A stretch of DNA of 64,000 bases from Hyphomicrobium_A sp036559705 (lineage in GTDB: Bacteria; Pseudomonadota; Alphaproteobacteria; Rhizobiales; Hyphomicrobiaceae), in the NCBI GenBank assembly GCA_036559705.1, contig DATBSP010000031.1, positions 1 to 64,000 of the forward strand. Reading direction: 5' to 3'. The notes below the pieces were generated by a model that had not been told where the DNA came from, searched no databases, and worked only from the letters and a program-made list of their open reading frames with translations. Each line of letters opens with the position of its first letter. Within the stretch, counting starts at the first letter, position 1. This document shows positions 25,946-34,942 of the stretch, in pieces. Position numbers and translations under genes: made by a program.

Positions 25946-27419
25946 ATGAGACGATTGGAGGGGCTGTACGTTGACATTCCGGCCGTCAGAGAAGGTACAG
26001 CCGGCTCATTCATATTCGCAGTCGCCGTGGTGGCGTTAGCGACGGTGCTCCGGGTTGCAATCGACCCCTACGTCGTCGGCATCCAGTTCATCACGTTCTT
26101 CCCCGCCGTTATCATCACGACTTTCGTCTGCGGTTGGCGGGCGGGCGTGCTCAGCGTTGTTCTATGCGCCTTGGCGGCTTGGTACGTCGTGATCAAGCCG
26201 CAGTACGCTTTTGCCGGCATCTCCCATCAGGAATTCATCGCCCTTCTGATCTTCGTCGTAGTTGCGGCATTGGATGTATTCTTTATCGGGGCGATGCGGT
26301 TCGCGATCAGGAATTATCGCGACCTGAGCCAGACTCTGGAAAGGCGAGTGGTGCAGCGCACCGAGCAGCTCGCGCGATCGCAAGCCGATCTGGCGCAATC
26401 TCAAAAGCTTCAGGCGATGGGCCAATTGACGGGCGGCCTGGCTCACGACTTCAATAACATGCTGGCGATCATTATCGGCAACCTCGACCTCATGAAGCGT
26501 CGCCTTCAGCGGGGGCAGACTGACATTGTGGAGTTCGTCGATAACGCCATGGAAGGCGGCCGACGCGCTTCGCAGCTCACTCACCGCCTACTCGCCTTTG
26601 CCCGCAATCAGCCGCTCACTCCAGCGGTGGTCGACTTGAACAAACTGGTGACTTCGGCGTCGGAGCTTTTACGCCGCACTCTGGGCACGCACATTGTTGT
26701 GGAATGCGTGCAGTCAGGCGGCCTCTGGAAAGCGTTCGCCGACCCGGCCCAACTGGAAAGCGCCCTCGTCAACCTCGCCGTGAATGCGCGCGATGCCATG
26801 GCGGAGGGAGGCAAGCTAACGATTGAAACGGCCAACAGCTACTTGGACGACGCGTATGCCGCTAAGCACACCGATGTCAAACCCGGGCAGTACGTCGTGG
26901 TGGCGGTGTCGGACACGGGTGTGGGCATGAACGCCGAAACCGTAGCGCGGGCAGTCGAGCCATTCTTTACAACGAAGTCTGCGGCAAGGGCACCGGTCTC
27001 GGACTGAGCCAGGTATTCGGCTTTATCAAGCAGTCCGGAGGGCACTTGAGCATATATTCCGAGGAAGGTCGCGGAACAACGGTGCGCATGTATCTCCCGC
27101 GCGCGTTGGGCACTGCCGACACGGATGGTGAGACCACCGCGAAGCCGCAAACGGTCCCCAGGCTCTCGCGCTCATCGAAGGCAATCCCAACATTACCTTG
27201 CTCTTAACTGACGTCATCATGCCGGGAATGAACGGGCGCAAGTTGGCTGACGCTGCTGTTGTGTCTCGGCCCGACTTGAAAGTGGTTTACATGACTGGCT
27301 ACACGCGCAACGCCATCGTTCACAATGGGACCCTTGATCCCGGCGTGGAGCTGTTGGTCAAGCCATTCACGGTTGAACAGCTCGCGCGAAAGATGCGGGC
27401 AGTTATGGATCGACCGTAA
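25946..27419 (+). pseudogene. Hybrid sensor histidine kinase, frameshifted and internally deleted
   Basis: The N-terminal part is intact. It has DUF4118-like membrane segments, then HisKA with GLAHDFNNML (phospho-acceptor His about 167) and most of the ATPase domain (NLAVNARDAM, DTGVGM, PFFTTK). After AAG at 26975-26977 one base is missing. The original frame stops at 27005-27007, while the neighbouring frame continues correctly with GKGTGLGLSQVFGFI and YLPRALG to 27207. A third frame then carries GPQALALIEGNP, LLLTDVIMPGMNG, YMTGYTR and VKPF, the rear part of a receiver domain to 27419. The front of the receiver is absent, with the junction near 27150. The gene has at least two lesions and cannot make a working hybrid kinase. 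A GTG at 25931 is an alternative start. Confidence 0.85.
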
Positions 27420-27459
27420 GCCGACCCAGCTGAACGCCTCAGTCGGGAGGGAAGCAGCC

Positions 27460-28227
27460 ATGGCCAAAAACATCGTCCTCATCCACGGCGCCTTCTGCGG
27501 CGGCTGGTGCTTTGCCGACATCATGCCGGTGTTCGCCGCGCACGGGTGGACGTGCCAGGCGCCGGACCTGCCGTTCCACGAGCCGGGTCCGACGCGCACG
27601 CCCGACCCGCAGCTGGCAAAGCAGAGCATTACCGACTACACGCGCGACATGACGGAGTTCGTCACCCGTCTTCCCGAGCTGCCGGTCATCGTCGGACATT
27701 CGATGGGCGGGCTCATCGCGCAGCAGCTCGCGTCCCAGGGGCTCGCCCGCGCTCTCGTATTGCTCGCTCCCGGTTCGCCGTGGGGCGTGTTGCCGTCCAC
27801 AGAAGCCGAGATGACGCTGGCCAAGGGGCTGATGATGGCGTCGCCGTTCTGGGACAAGGCGCTCAATCCGTCGTTCGAGGTGGCGAAAGGGGACTCGCTT
27901 GCGAGCCTCGATCCGGCATCGCAACAGCGTATCTTCGCGATGTTCAGCCCCGAGTCCGGTCTGGCCCTGTTCGAGTTGTTCTTTTGGATGTTCGACAAGC
28001 AACGTACGACGGCCGTCGAGACCGGCAAGGTCACTTGTCCCATTCTGGTCGTGTCCGGATCGGAAGATAAGGTGATCTCACCGGTCACCGGCCGCAAGGT
28101 GGCCGAGCTCTACGCCCACGGCACGTTCGAGGAGGCGTCAGGCCGCGGCCACTTCCTGATCATGGAGGAGGGGGCAGCTCAGCTCGCCGGGCGTTGCGCC
28201 GATTGGCTTTCCCAAGCCACCAAGTGA
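27460..28227 (+). CDS. Alpha/beta hydrolase
   Basis: 255 residues. Begins KNIVLIHGAFCGGW, which contains the oxyanion-hole HG motif. The nucleophile is S81 in VGHSMGGLIA, the acid is probably Asp in VSGSEDKVIS, and the His is in GRGHFLIMEE, so the triad is complete. Substrate cannot be told; related proteins include esterases and methylesterase-like enzymes. The ATG follows GGGAGGGAAG and lies 40 bases after the kinase remnant. Confidence 0.85.
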   Translation: MAKNIVLIHGAFCGGWCFADIMPVFAAHGWTCQAPDLPFHEPGPTRTPDPQLAKQSITDYTRDMTEFVTRLPELPVIVGHSMGGLIAQQLASQGLARALVLLAPGSPWGVLPSTEAEMTLAKGLMMASPFWDKALNPSFEVAKGDSLASLDPASQQRIFAMFSPESGLALFELFFWMFDKQRTTAVETGKVTCPILVVSGSEDKVISPVTGRKVAELYAHGTFEEASGRGHFLIMEEGAAQLAGRCADWLSQATK

Positions 28228-28297
28228 CACGGGGGCTTGTGTCGTCGTCAACGCTCAGAGGCTATGATTGGCTGGCGGCGCGAAGGGTGCCGCGTCC

Positions 28298-30496
28298 ATG
28301 AGGAGAACGGCCCTGCGCTCTCTCCCGGTCCACATTCTGCTCGCTGCAGCGCTGCTCCTGGCGGCGGTCGCCTTGCGCATCGCCGACCCGGAGCCGGTCG
28401 CGCGGCTGCGCCTTGCCGTGTTCGACACCTTCCTCAATCTTGCCCCGCGCACGCTCGATCCGGCGCTACCCGTGCGCATCGTCGATATCGACGATGCCTC
28501 GCTCGCCCGCGTCGGGCAGTGGCCGTGGCCGCGTACGCGGCTCGCCGAGATCATCGATCGCCTGACGGCGGCCGGAGCGCGCACCGTCACGCTCGATCTC
28601 ATTCTTGCGGAGCCGGACCGTCTCTCGCCCGGTGAATTCGCCAAGTTGTTTGCCAACCAACCGCAGCTTGCGCCACTCGTCGGCCAAGCCTCGCAGCTGC
28701 CATCCAACGACGAGCGTCTCGCCGCCGCGATCGCCGCGGCGCCGGTCACCGTCGGCCTTGCGGGGGAGTCGGCCGGCGGCAAACCGCCGCCGAAGCCGCA
28801 TGCTAGCTTTGCGATCGCCGGCGACGACCCTCTGCAGTTCGTGCCGCGTTTTACGGGTGCCGTGGATAGCCTGCCGGTGCTGACCAAGGCCGCGCGTGGG
28901 CTCGGCGCCGTCAACTGGCTCCCCGAGCGCGATCAGACCGTGCGCCGCGTGCCCTTGCTGCTGTCGATCGGCGGAATGCTCTATCCATCGCTGCCGCTCG
29001 AGACGTTGCGCGTCGCCAAGAATGAAACGACGGTATTCGTGCGCTCCTCGGGAGGCAGCAGCGTGACGGCGTTCGGGCAGCGCACCGGCATCGAGCATGT
29101 GCGCGTCGGCTCGACCGTTTTGCCGACCGATGGCGACGGCGAGCTGTGGCTCCGCTTCACCCCTCCCGACGCGCGCCGCTACATCTCCGCCTACCGCGTG
29201 CTCGATGGCAGCGCCGAGGCCAAGGAGGTTGCCGGACGCGACATCCTCGTCGGCACCAGCGCCGTCGGGCTGCTCGATCTGCGCGCCACCCCGCTCGATT
29301 CCGCCGTTCCCGGCGTCGAGGTGCATGCCCAGGCGCTCGAACAGATGTTGAGCGGCGACCACCTGAGTCGCCCGCCGTTCGCCACCGGCTTGGAGCTCGT
29401 CTACCTCGTTGCGGTCGGCGCGGCTCTCGCCTGGCTGCTCGGGCGCGTTGGCGCCAGCGGTACCGCCGCCATCGGCGCTGCCGCCATCGTCGTTATCTTC
29501 GCCGCGTCCTGGCTTGCCTACACCAACGCCGGCTACCTGCTCGACCCGGTCTACCCCTCGATCGCCGTTCTGCTCGTTTATCTAGCGACGTCGCTCACCG
29601 GCTACATCGCCACCGAGCGCGAGCGCAGCCGCGTGCGCTCCGCCTTCGGACACTACGTCGCCGCGCCGCTGGTCGAGGAGCTGGCGCGTAACCACGACAA
29701 GCTGAAGCTCGGCGGCGAGATGCGCGAAGTGACGGTGTTGTTCGCCGACGTGCGCGGCTTCACCCACATCGCCGAGGGGCTGACGGCGGAGGCGCTCATC
29801 GCCTTCCTCAACCGGCTGTTCACGCCGCTGTCCGACATCATCCTCGCCGAGCGCGGGACCATCGACAAGTTCATGGGCGATGCGGTTATGGCGTTCTGGA
29901 ATGCTCCATTACTCGATGACGCGCATGCAGGTAACGCCTGCCGCGCAGCGCTGCGCATGCAGGAGCAAGTTGCTCGGCTGAATTCCTTGTGGGCCGCCGA
30001 GGCGGCGGCGCGCGGGGAGGCCGTCGCTCCCGTGCAACTCGGCATCGGCCTTAACACCGGCAATTGCTGTGTCGGCAACGTCGGCTCGCCGCAGCGCTTC
30101 GACTATTCGATCCTCGGTGACGTGGTGAATGTCGCCTCACGCCTCGAAGGCACGACGAAAAGCTTTGGCGTGCCGATCATCGTCGGCGAGAAGACGGCGC
30201 TCGCCGCTCCGTCGCTCGCCTTCCTGGAGATCGCCTCGGTGAGAGTGCGCGGCAAGGAGCGGCCGGAGCGCATCTTCGCGCTCATCGGTGACGAGACGGT
30301 CGAGCAGTCGAACGATTTTGCCAAGTTGAGCGGCGCGCATGCGCGGCTTGTTGCGGCGCTCGCCACGGGCGATGCCGCTTCCGCCCAGTCCGCGCTGACC
30401 GAATGTCGGGAGCTTGGCGGGAGGCCGCTGGCACAGCTCTACGCAAACTATGAGCGTCAGCTCAGTGAACGGGCGCCCGCGACACTCGGCGCTTAG
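28298..30496 (+). CDS. CHASE2-domain adenylate cyclase (class III)
   Basis: 732 residues. An N-terminal signal-anchor is followed by a periplasmic CHASE2 sensor (DPALPVRIVDIDDASLARVGQWPWPR is its hallmark start), then three membrane segments (around 370-440) and a class III nucleotide cyclase domain. Catalytic elements are complete: LFADVRGFTHIAE and GDAVMAFW give the two metal Asp, IDKFMGD supplies the Lys, FDYSILGD supplies the adenine-selecting Asp, and VNVASRLEG holds the Asn-Arg pair. It should make cAMP in response to an unknown external signal. The ATG at 28298 is preferred; a TTG 30 bases earlier is possible. Confidence 0.9.
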   Translation: MRRTALRSLPVHILLAAALLLAAVALRIADPEPVARLRLAVFDTFLNLAPRTLDPALPVRIVDIDDASLARVGQWPWPRTRLAEIIDRLTAAGARTVTLDLILAEPDRLSPGEFAKLFANQPQLAPLVGQASQLPSNDERLAAAIAAAPVTVGLAGESAGGKPPPKPHASFAIAGDDPLQFVPRFTGAVDSLPVLTKAARGLGAVNWLPERDQTVRRVPLLLSIGGMLYPSLPLETLRVAKNETTVFVRSSGGSSVTAFGQRTGIEHVRVGSTVLPTDGDGELWLRFTPPDARRYISAYRVLDGSAEAKEVAGRDILVGTSAVGLLDLRATPLDSAVPGVEVHAQALEQMLSGDHLSRPPFATGLELVYLVAVGAALAWLLGRVGASGTAAIGAAAIVVIFAASWLAYTNAGYLLDPVYPSIAVLLVYLATSLTGYIATERERSRVRSAFGHYVAAPLVEELARNHDKLKLGGEMREVTVLFADVRGFTHIAEGLTAEALIAFLNRLFTPLSDIILAERGTIDKFMGDAVMAFWNAPLLDDAHAGNACRAALRMQEQVARLNSLWAAEAAARGEAVAPVQLGIGLNTGNCCVGNVGSPQRFDYSILGDVVNVASRLEGTTKSFGVPIIVGEKTALAAPSLAFLEIASVRVRGKERPERIFALIGDETVEQSNDFAKLSGAHARLVAALATGDAASAQSALTECRELGGRPLAQLYANYERQLSERAPATLGA

Positions 30497-30623
30497 TGCC
30501 GTTGCCCGTCTCGTGGCTGTCCCCACCCCTGCGGTAATGAATTACTTGAAACTCCGGATTGACCTCGCTTTGGGTCTGCCTACATCAGCGGAGGGCATGG
30601 GGAAGGACGAGGGATAGCCGCGC

Positions 30624-31178
30624 ATGCAGATCCGCGATACCGCCGCCGGCTATGGGTTGCCGACGCGCATCGTTCATTGGGTTATGACGGTGGCGATCAT
30701 CGGCATGTACTTCCTCGGCCTGTGGATGGTCGATCTCAACTACTACAGCCCCTACTACCGCTCGGCGCCCGATCTGCATCGCAGCGTAGGCATGCTGCTG
30801 CTGGCGGCGCTCGCCGTCCGCTTTGTTTGGCGCCTCTTCAATGGCAAGCCGAGCGACGAAGAGCTCTCCCCCTTCGAGCGTTACACTTCGCGGATCGTGC
30901 ACTGGGGTTTCTACCCGCTGCTCTTCGCGCTGATGGTGAGCGGCTACCTCATGTCTACGGCCGATGGTCGCCCCATCGAGGTGTTTGACTGGTTCAGCGT
31001 CCCGGCACTCGTGCACGACAAGGGCATGGAGAAGACGGCCGGCGAAGTGCACGAATTCCTCGCCGACATCACTATGATCCTCGTCCTGCTGCACGCTGCG
31101 GCGGCGCTCAAGCATCACTTCCTCGACCGCAGTCGCGTGCTTAAGCGCATGTGGTCGGGCCCTACTAACGACCAATAG
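30624..31178 (+). CDS. Cytochrome b561
   Basis: 184 residues, four membrane helices. Histidines expected to hold haem b are visible in RIVHWVMT, DLHRSVGMLL, RIVHWGFYPLLF and EVHEFLADITM. Proteins of this family move electrons across or within the membrane, in E. coli as superoxide:ubiquinone oxidoreductase. It is followed 22 bases later by a YceI gene, a common pairing. Confidence 0.9.
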   Translation: MQIRDTAAGYGLPTRIVHWVMTVAIIGMYFLGLWMVDLNYYSPYYRSAPDLHRSVGMLLLAALAVRFVWRLFNGKPSDEELSPFERYTSRIVHWGFYPLLFALMVSGYLMSTADGRPIEVFDWFSVPALVHDKGMEKTAGEVHEFLADITMILVLLHAAAALKHHFLDRSRVLKRMWSGPTNDQ

Positions 31179-31200
31179 GCAAATCTCAGGAGATCGCCGA

Positions 31201-31773
31201 ATGAAGCTTACCCCCGTCTCGCTCGCCCTCATCGCCGCGCTTCTCTCGGCCGGTCCTGCCGGCGCCGCCGAGTACGTCATCGATACGGCCAAGGCGCACG
31301 CCTTCATCACCTGGAAGATCAAGCATCTGGGCTTCAGCTGGCTCAACGGCCGTTTCGACACCTTCACCGGCACGTTCTCGTTCGACGCGGCGAAGCCCGA
31401 TGCCTCCAAGGTCAAGGTCGAAATTGACACCAACAGCATCAACTCCAATCACGCCGAGCGCGACAAGCACCTGCGCGGCAAGGACTTCCTCGACACCGCC
31501 AATTTCCCGACCGCGACCTTTGAGAGCACCGCCGTGAAGCTGGACGGAGACAAGGCGACGATCACCGGCAACCTGACCCTGCACGGCGTCACGAAAGAGA
31601 TCGCCATCGAAGCCAAGCGCGTCGGCGGCGGCACCGATCCATGGGGTGGCTACCGCGAAGGCTTCACCGGAACAACGAGCCTGCCGCTCAAGGATTTTGG
31701 TATCAACTACAACCTTGGTCCGACCGCGCAGAACGTGGAGCTGACTCTCGATATCGAGGGCTTCCGGCAATAG
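31201..31773 (+). CDS. YceI-family periplasmic lipid-binding protein
   Basis: 190 residues. An N-terminal signal peptide (SLALIAALLSAGPAGAA) precedes a lipocalin-like YceI domain with the family start YVIDTAKAHAFITWKIKHLGFSW and the internal NHAERDKHLRGKDFLD motif. YceI proteins bind polyisoprenoids such as ubiquinone. The pairing with cytochrome b561 suggests a shared role in quinone redox chemistry in the periplasm. Confidence 0.92.
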   Translation: MKLTPVSLALIAALLSAGPAGAAEYVIDTAKAHAFITWKIKHLGFSWLNGRFDTFTGTFSFDAAKPDASKVKVEIDTNSINSNHAERDKHLRGKDFLDTANFPTATFESTAVKLDGDKATITGNLTLHGVTKEIAIEAKRVGGGTDPWGGYREGFTGTTSLPLKDFGINYNLGPTAQNVELTLDIEGFRQ

Positions 31774-31877
31774 GACGTCGACGGCAAAACGTCATTGGCC
31801 ATTAACCTAGGGAAACATTCAGTAGGCGGCGTATCCCTAAAGAACCCTTTGCGGCCAAGGGATAAGTAACTCGGACC

Positions 31878-34499
31878 ATGCCATGGTCACGGCCCATGCG
31901 GGTGCCGGCAGCCCGTCGAGAGGGTCTGACCTCGGAGCGGGCCGGCGGTCGCGCATCCTTTGACCGGCGCCATTTGTCCGAGGAGCCTTCGTTGTCCGCC
32001 GCGTCTCCGCCGACATCAGAGACGGCCCGTGCCGCGACCGATAAGTATCGGGGTCGCAGCACGCCGTCGCGTCGCTTGGCGCAGACCATCCGCGAACAGG
32101 ACGTTAAAGGCGAGAAGTCGATCGCACTGGCGCAGGGCGCCATCGCGCTCTTCGTACTGGCATTGCACGCCTTCGGTTTCCGTCACGACGTACTGACCTT
32201 CGACGCTTGGGTCGTCCCCGCGCTGCAGGCGCTCATGGCCAGCTCCGCCGTGCGCTGGTGGCTGGCGAGCCGCGAGCCGCTACCCGAGCATTGGCTCGAT
32301 GCCTTGAGCGTCGTCGACGTCGGCATCGTACTTTCGGTCATCTGGAGCTACCAGTTCGCCTTTAATCATCCGGCTGGCGGCGTCCTCAAGGCGCCTGCCT
32401 TCGTGCTCCTACTGCTGCTCGTTGGTGTGCGGGCTCTGCGGTTCCACCCGCGGCCCGTCGTGGTCGCCGGTATCGCCGCCGTGGCCGGCTGGAGCTTGCT
32501 GATCTGCTGTGCCGTCTTTACCGACGGCGTTGCCGCGGTGACGAATGACTACCGCGCTTATCTGTCCTCGTTCCGCATCCTGCCCGGCGCTGAAGCCGAG
32601 CGGGTGGTGGCTCTCGCCGGCCTCGCCATCGTGCTCGCCATCGGCACCTACACTGCCCGCAAGATGCTGGGGCGTGCCGCTCACGCCTCGGACTACCGCG
32701 ACGCGCTGGAAGCGGCACGCCAGCATCTCGCAGAATCCGTGCGTGCTCGCGAGCAGGCCGAGAGCGCCCTTAGGGCACTCGATCGTCGCGACGCCGAGCT
32801 GAGCGAGCAGAACCGGTTGTTCAACGCGGCACTGGCTAAGATGTCCCAGGGCTTGTGTATGTTCGACCAGGGCCAGAAGCTGCTCGTCTGTAACGACCGC
32901 TACATCGAAATGTACGGGCTATCGAAGTCCCTGGCTGAGCCGGGTACGCCGTTCCGCAAGATCATCGAAAGCCGCATCGCCAACGGGCTGTATGTCGGTG
33001 AGAACTCCGAAGCCTATCTTGACGAGCGCTTAGCCTCGGCACGCGAAGCCGTGCGCAACACCAGGCTGCACGAGCTGAGTGATGGCCGCATCATCGCCAT
33101 CACGCACGAACCCTTGGAGGGAGGCGGATGGGTGGCGACGCACGATGACGTGACGCGCCTGCGGCGCATCGAAGCCAAGCTGTCGCACATGGCGCGCCAT
33201 GATGCGCTCACCGATCTGCCGAACCGGGTGGAGCTGCGCGAGCGTATGCAGCAGGTGCTTGCCGGCGACGCGTTGGTAGGACACTGCCTCGTCGTGCTGT
33301 TGCTCGAGATTGATCGCTTCAAGGAGGTCAACGATACGCTCGGTCCTTCGATCGGCGACGCGCTGCTGCAAGGGGTCGCGCAGCGACTGCGCCGGCGTCT
33401 GGATGGCGCCGACATGGTGGCGCGCGTCGGTGGCGACGAGTTCGTCGTTCTTCAGGTTGCCGACGAACCTGCCGCGGTCGCCGACGCCCTCATCAAACGC
33501 GTGCGTGCCGTGCTCGGCACGTCGTTCGATCTTGACGATCACACGGTACCGATCACCATCAGCGTCGGCGTTGCGATCGGCCCGGCGGACGGCAACGAGC
33601 CGGACGAGCTCCTTAAGAATGCCGATTTGGCACTTGGCCGCGCCAAGGTCGACGGGCCGGGCAACTCCCGCTTCTTCGAGCGCGAGATGGACGAGCGCGT
33701 GCGCGCCCGCCACAAGCTGGAGCACGACATGCGGCTGGCGCTGCGCGAAGGCCAGTTCGAGCTCTACTACCAGCCGCAGTTAAACCTGGAGAGCGGCGAG
33801 ATCTCCGGCTTCGAGGCACTGCTGCGCTGGAACCACCCCGAGCGCGGCCTAATCCTGCCCTCCGAGTTCGTGTCGTTGGCCGAGGAGACGGGCTTCATCG
33901 TGCCGCTCGGCGAGTGGGTGCTGCGCGAGGCATGCCAGGAGGCCTCAGGCTGGCCGAAGCGCATGCGCGTTGCCGTCAATCTGTCGGTGGCGCAGTTCCG
34001 CTCCGGGCAGGTGCGCCAGTCGGTGATTGCGGCGCTAGGTGCTTCGGCACTTTCGCCGGGGCGCCTCGAACTCGAAATTACCGAGTCCGTGTTGATGCAG
34101 GAGGATCGGCACGTCGCCGAGGTGTTGGGCAAGCTGCAGGACATCGGCGTCGGTCTTGCGCTCGACGATTTCGGCACCGGGTTCTCCTCCCTGAGCTACC
34201 TTACGCGTATCCGCTTCGACAAGATCAAGATCGACAAGCACTTCATTCGCGAGCTACGCGACGACCCCAACAGCTCGCTCGCCGTGCTGCGTTCGGTCGT
34301 GGCGTTGGCGAGGAGCCTTGGCATCACGACGGTTGCCGAAGGCGTCGAGACCAAGGAACAGCTGCATCGTGTGCGCGCGGAAGGCTGCACCGAAGCGCAA
34401 GGCTTCTATGTCGGTCTGCCGATGCCCGCCAATCAGATCCCGGCGCTTGTCGCCGTTCGCAAGCGCAAGCCGCAGCGCGACTCGCGCCGCGCGGGCTGA
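31878..34499 (+). CDS. Membrane PAS-GGDEF-EAL cyclic-di-GMP protein
   Basis: 873 residues. A basic N-terminus is followed by six or so membrane segments (about 85-260), a short coiled segment, a PAS-like domain (LFNAALAKMSQGLCMFDQG), a GGDEF domain (GGDEF at 518-522) and an EAL domain (EAL at 646-648; TESVLM, DDFGTGFSSLSYL, KIDKHFI present). GGDEF enzymes make and EAL enzymes cleave c-di-GMP. Two cyclase positions look altered: the first metal Asp of the xDxDRFKxxN block reads E (LLEIDRFKEVND), and the usual H of GHxxGD reads P (GPSIGD). It may therefore be mainly a phosphodiesterase. The N-terminal start is uncertain; later ATG codons exist. Confidence 0.88.
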   Translation: MPWSRPMRVPAARREGLTSERAGGRASFDRRHLSEEPSLSAASPPTSETARAATDKYRGRSTPSRRLAQTIREQDVKGEKSIALAQGAIALFVLALHAFGFRHDVLTFDAWVVPALQALMASSAVRWWLASREPLPEHWLDALSVVDVGIVLSVIWSYQFAFNHPAGGVLKAPAFVLLLLLVGVRALRFHPRPVVVAGIAAVAGWSLLICCAVFTDGVAAVTNDYRAYLSSFRILPGAEAERVVALAGLAIVLAIGTYTARKMLGRAAHASDYRDALEAARQHLAESVRAREQAESALRALDRRDAELSEQNRLFNAALAKMSQGLCMFDQGQKLLVCNDRYIEMYGLSKSLAEPGTPFRKIIESRIANGLYVGENSEAYLDERLASAREAVRNTRLHELSDGRIIAITHEPLEGGGWVATHDDVTRLRRIEAKLSHMARHDALTDLPNRVELRERMQQVLAGDALVGHCLVVLLLEIDRFKEVNDTLGPSIGDALLQGVAQRLRRRLDGADMVARVGGDEFVVLQVADEPAAVADALIKRVRAVLGTSFDLDDHTVPITISVGVAIGPADGNEPDELLKNADLALGRAKVDGPGNSRFFEREMDERVRARHKLEHDMRLALREGQFELYYQPQLNLESGEISGFEALLRWNHPERGLILPSEFVSLAEETGFIVPLGEWVLREACQEASGWPKRMRVAVNLSVAQFRSGQVRQSVIAALGASALSPGRLELEITESVLMQEDRHVAEVLGKLQDIGVGLALDDFGTGFSSLSYLTRIRFDKIKIDKHFIRELRDDPNSSLAVLRSVVALARSLGITTVAEGVETKEQLHRVRAEGCTEAQGFYVGLPMPANQIPALVAVRKRKPQRDSRRAG

Positions 34500-34509
34500 A
34501 AACACACGG

Positions 34510-34749
34510 TCAGTTGCCGCTGGGATTGAGCGGCCAGGGCCAGGCCTCTTCATGGCTGTCCTCTGCCTCTATTAACGCATCGAAAAAGTCGAGGCCCATC
34601 GGCGGGGGTGCGTCCGGCTCGCCGACGGGTCTTTGCGGGGTGCCGTCCGGCTGCTGGGTGGGGACGGCGAGCTCCATCGTCGTTGCAGCCGTCGCAGGAG
34701 CCCCCACAATTGGCATCAACAGCAGCGCGATTAGGCCCGAGCGACTCAT
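34510..34749 (-). CDS. Small secreted hypothetical protein
   Basis: 79 residues with a clear signal peptide (SRSGLIALLLMPIVGAPATA) and a Pro-rich mature part ending in a WPWPLNPSGN segment. The mature region is acidic. No known family. GGAG lies 8 bases before the ATG. It is convergent with the gene at 31878, with a gap of about 10 bases. Confidence 0.55.
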   Translation of the reverse strand: MSRSGLIALLLMPIVGAPATAATTMELAVPTQQPDGTPQRPVGEPDAPPPMGLDFFDALIEAEDSHEEAWPWPLNPSGN

Positions 34750-34942
34750 TCGACGTACTCCGAAATCCACCTCGGCTAGCTAGAGGGTGCGCCATTAACG
34801 AAGGGTCGGAAGGTTGCTCAGCACTTGATCTATCGGCCGTTGATCTAATTACCGACGGTGCGGCAAAAGCGACGCGCTCGCGCGATGCCTGGATATCGAC
34901 CCGGTATCTCGGGCAAGCTCGGTCCCGGCAGGAGAATGCCGC

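Noticed and set aside
27198..27419. Independent single-domain response regulator
   Set aside because: It begins mid-domain, lacks the first strands of a receiver and sits directly behind the kinase, so it is the remnant of the hybrid kinase.
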